Below the pieces are notes generated by a model. It was given only the letters and a program-made list of their open reading frames with translations, was not told where the DNA came from and did no database searches. The position numbers and the translations under genes were made by a program. A DNA stretch of 6,531 nucleotides from CAZOYN01 sp964584135. GTDB lineage: Bacteria; Patescibacteriota; Saccharimonadia; Saccharimonadales; UBA4665. This document shows positions 6,337 through 6,531 of this stretch, piece by piece; position 1 is the first letter of the stretch, and every line of letters starts with the position of its first letter. The stretch lies in the NCBI GenBank assembly GCA_964584135.1, contig CAZOYN010000043.1:1-6531 (forward strand), given 5' to 3'.

Positions 6337-6531
6337 TTAAAGGCTGGGGATGTTGAGAGGGATTATGTGGGTGGTTTCGGTGAAATTTTGGATTACTACA
6401 TCGGCGTCGGTCGTGGTGATGAATGTTTGGTAGTCGCGCAAATAACTAGTAAGGGCGCGGCGGCGGGCTCCATCCAGCTCGCTGAACACGTCGTCAAGCA
6501 GCAACAGGGGGGTAGCGCCGCGGGCCGCTTC
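6337..6531 (-). CDS. recF: RecF recombination/replication-repair protein, C-terminal fragment
   Basis: This is the last 64 residues of RecF, read leftwards from the window edge to TAA at 6337-6339; it is too short at the edge to appear as a complete reading frame. RecF is a cytoplasmic SMC-like ATPase that helps load RecA at single-strand gaps. The fragment contains the Walker B and signature region PLLLLDDVFSELD, followed by RRRAL spaced as in RecF, then the TFITTTDAD strand. This order is typical of the RecF C-terminus, where the complete protein usually has about 360-400 residues. The Walker A part is outside the window. A second in-frame TAA lies two codons beyond the stop. RecF is normally a chromosomal housekeeping gene near dnaA/dnaN, so it argues that this T4SS cluster is chromosomal. 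The downstream gene is not the DciA-type (DUF721) protein often found after recF. Confidence 0.93.
   Translation of the reverse strand, partial: EAARGATPLLLLDDVFSELDGARRRALTSYLRDYQTFITTTDADVVIQNFTETTHIIPLNIPSL

Overview
This window carries part of a type IV secretion / conjugation-like (T4SS) gene cluster on the + strand. It converges on two leftward (- strand) genes, the second of which is the C-terminal end of recF. The best organism guess is a Patescibacterium (CPR) of the Saccharibacteria/TM7 kind. The VirB4 tail has the CPR-like wording I recognise (IRDLEDELRP, IVDEAW, TTITQDVEDFM), base composition is near 50% GC, and the next gene pairs a membrane region with an M23-like ectodomain that I associate with actinobacterial and saccharibacterial secretion loci. 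This assignment is inference, not proof. The standard code fits: the 249-aa gene ends in TGA, 8 bp from its convergent neighbour.

Layout, left to right. (1) 1-687 (+): C-terminal 228 residues of a VirB4-family ATPase, open at the left edge. (2) 736-3738 (+): a 1000-aa membrane protein with several hydrophobic segments and a cysteine-rich C-terminal half ending in an M23/LytM-like domain that has lost its metal-binding histidines. It is best read as a VirB6-like channel or scaffold protein. (3) 3732-4985 (+): a secreted two-domain cell-wall hydrolase (phage-tail-lysozyme-like domain plus C39-like cysteine peptidase), overlapping gene 2. (4) 4969-5508 (+): a single-pass membrane protein of unknown function, overlapping gene 3. 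(5) 5517-6266 (-): a membrane-anchored protein with a Pro/Ser/Thr-rich stalk and a globular outer domain, with a candidate promoter just upstream. (6) 6337-6531 (-): the end of recF, open at the right edge.

How they work together (inference). VirB4 powers assembly or translocation. The 1000-aa protein spans the membrane and projects a large disulfide-capable ectodomain. The two-domain hydrolase, analogous to VirB1 or the CwlT-type enzymes of Gram-positive conjugation systems, opens peptidoglycan for the machine. The small anchored protein is probably an accessory. The two overlaps suggest translational coupling of genes 2-3-4. A chromosomal recF beside the cluster suggests a resident chromosomal apparatus rather than a plasmid. 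I see no RNA genes, CRISPR arrays, insertion sequences or convincing rho-independent terminators. Apart from the two gaps listed (688-735 and 6267-6336), the window is essentially all coding.
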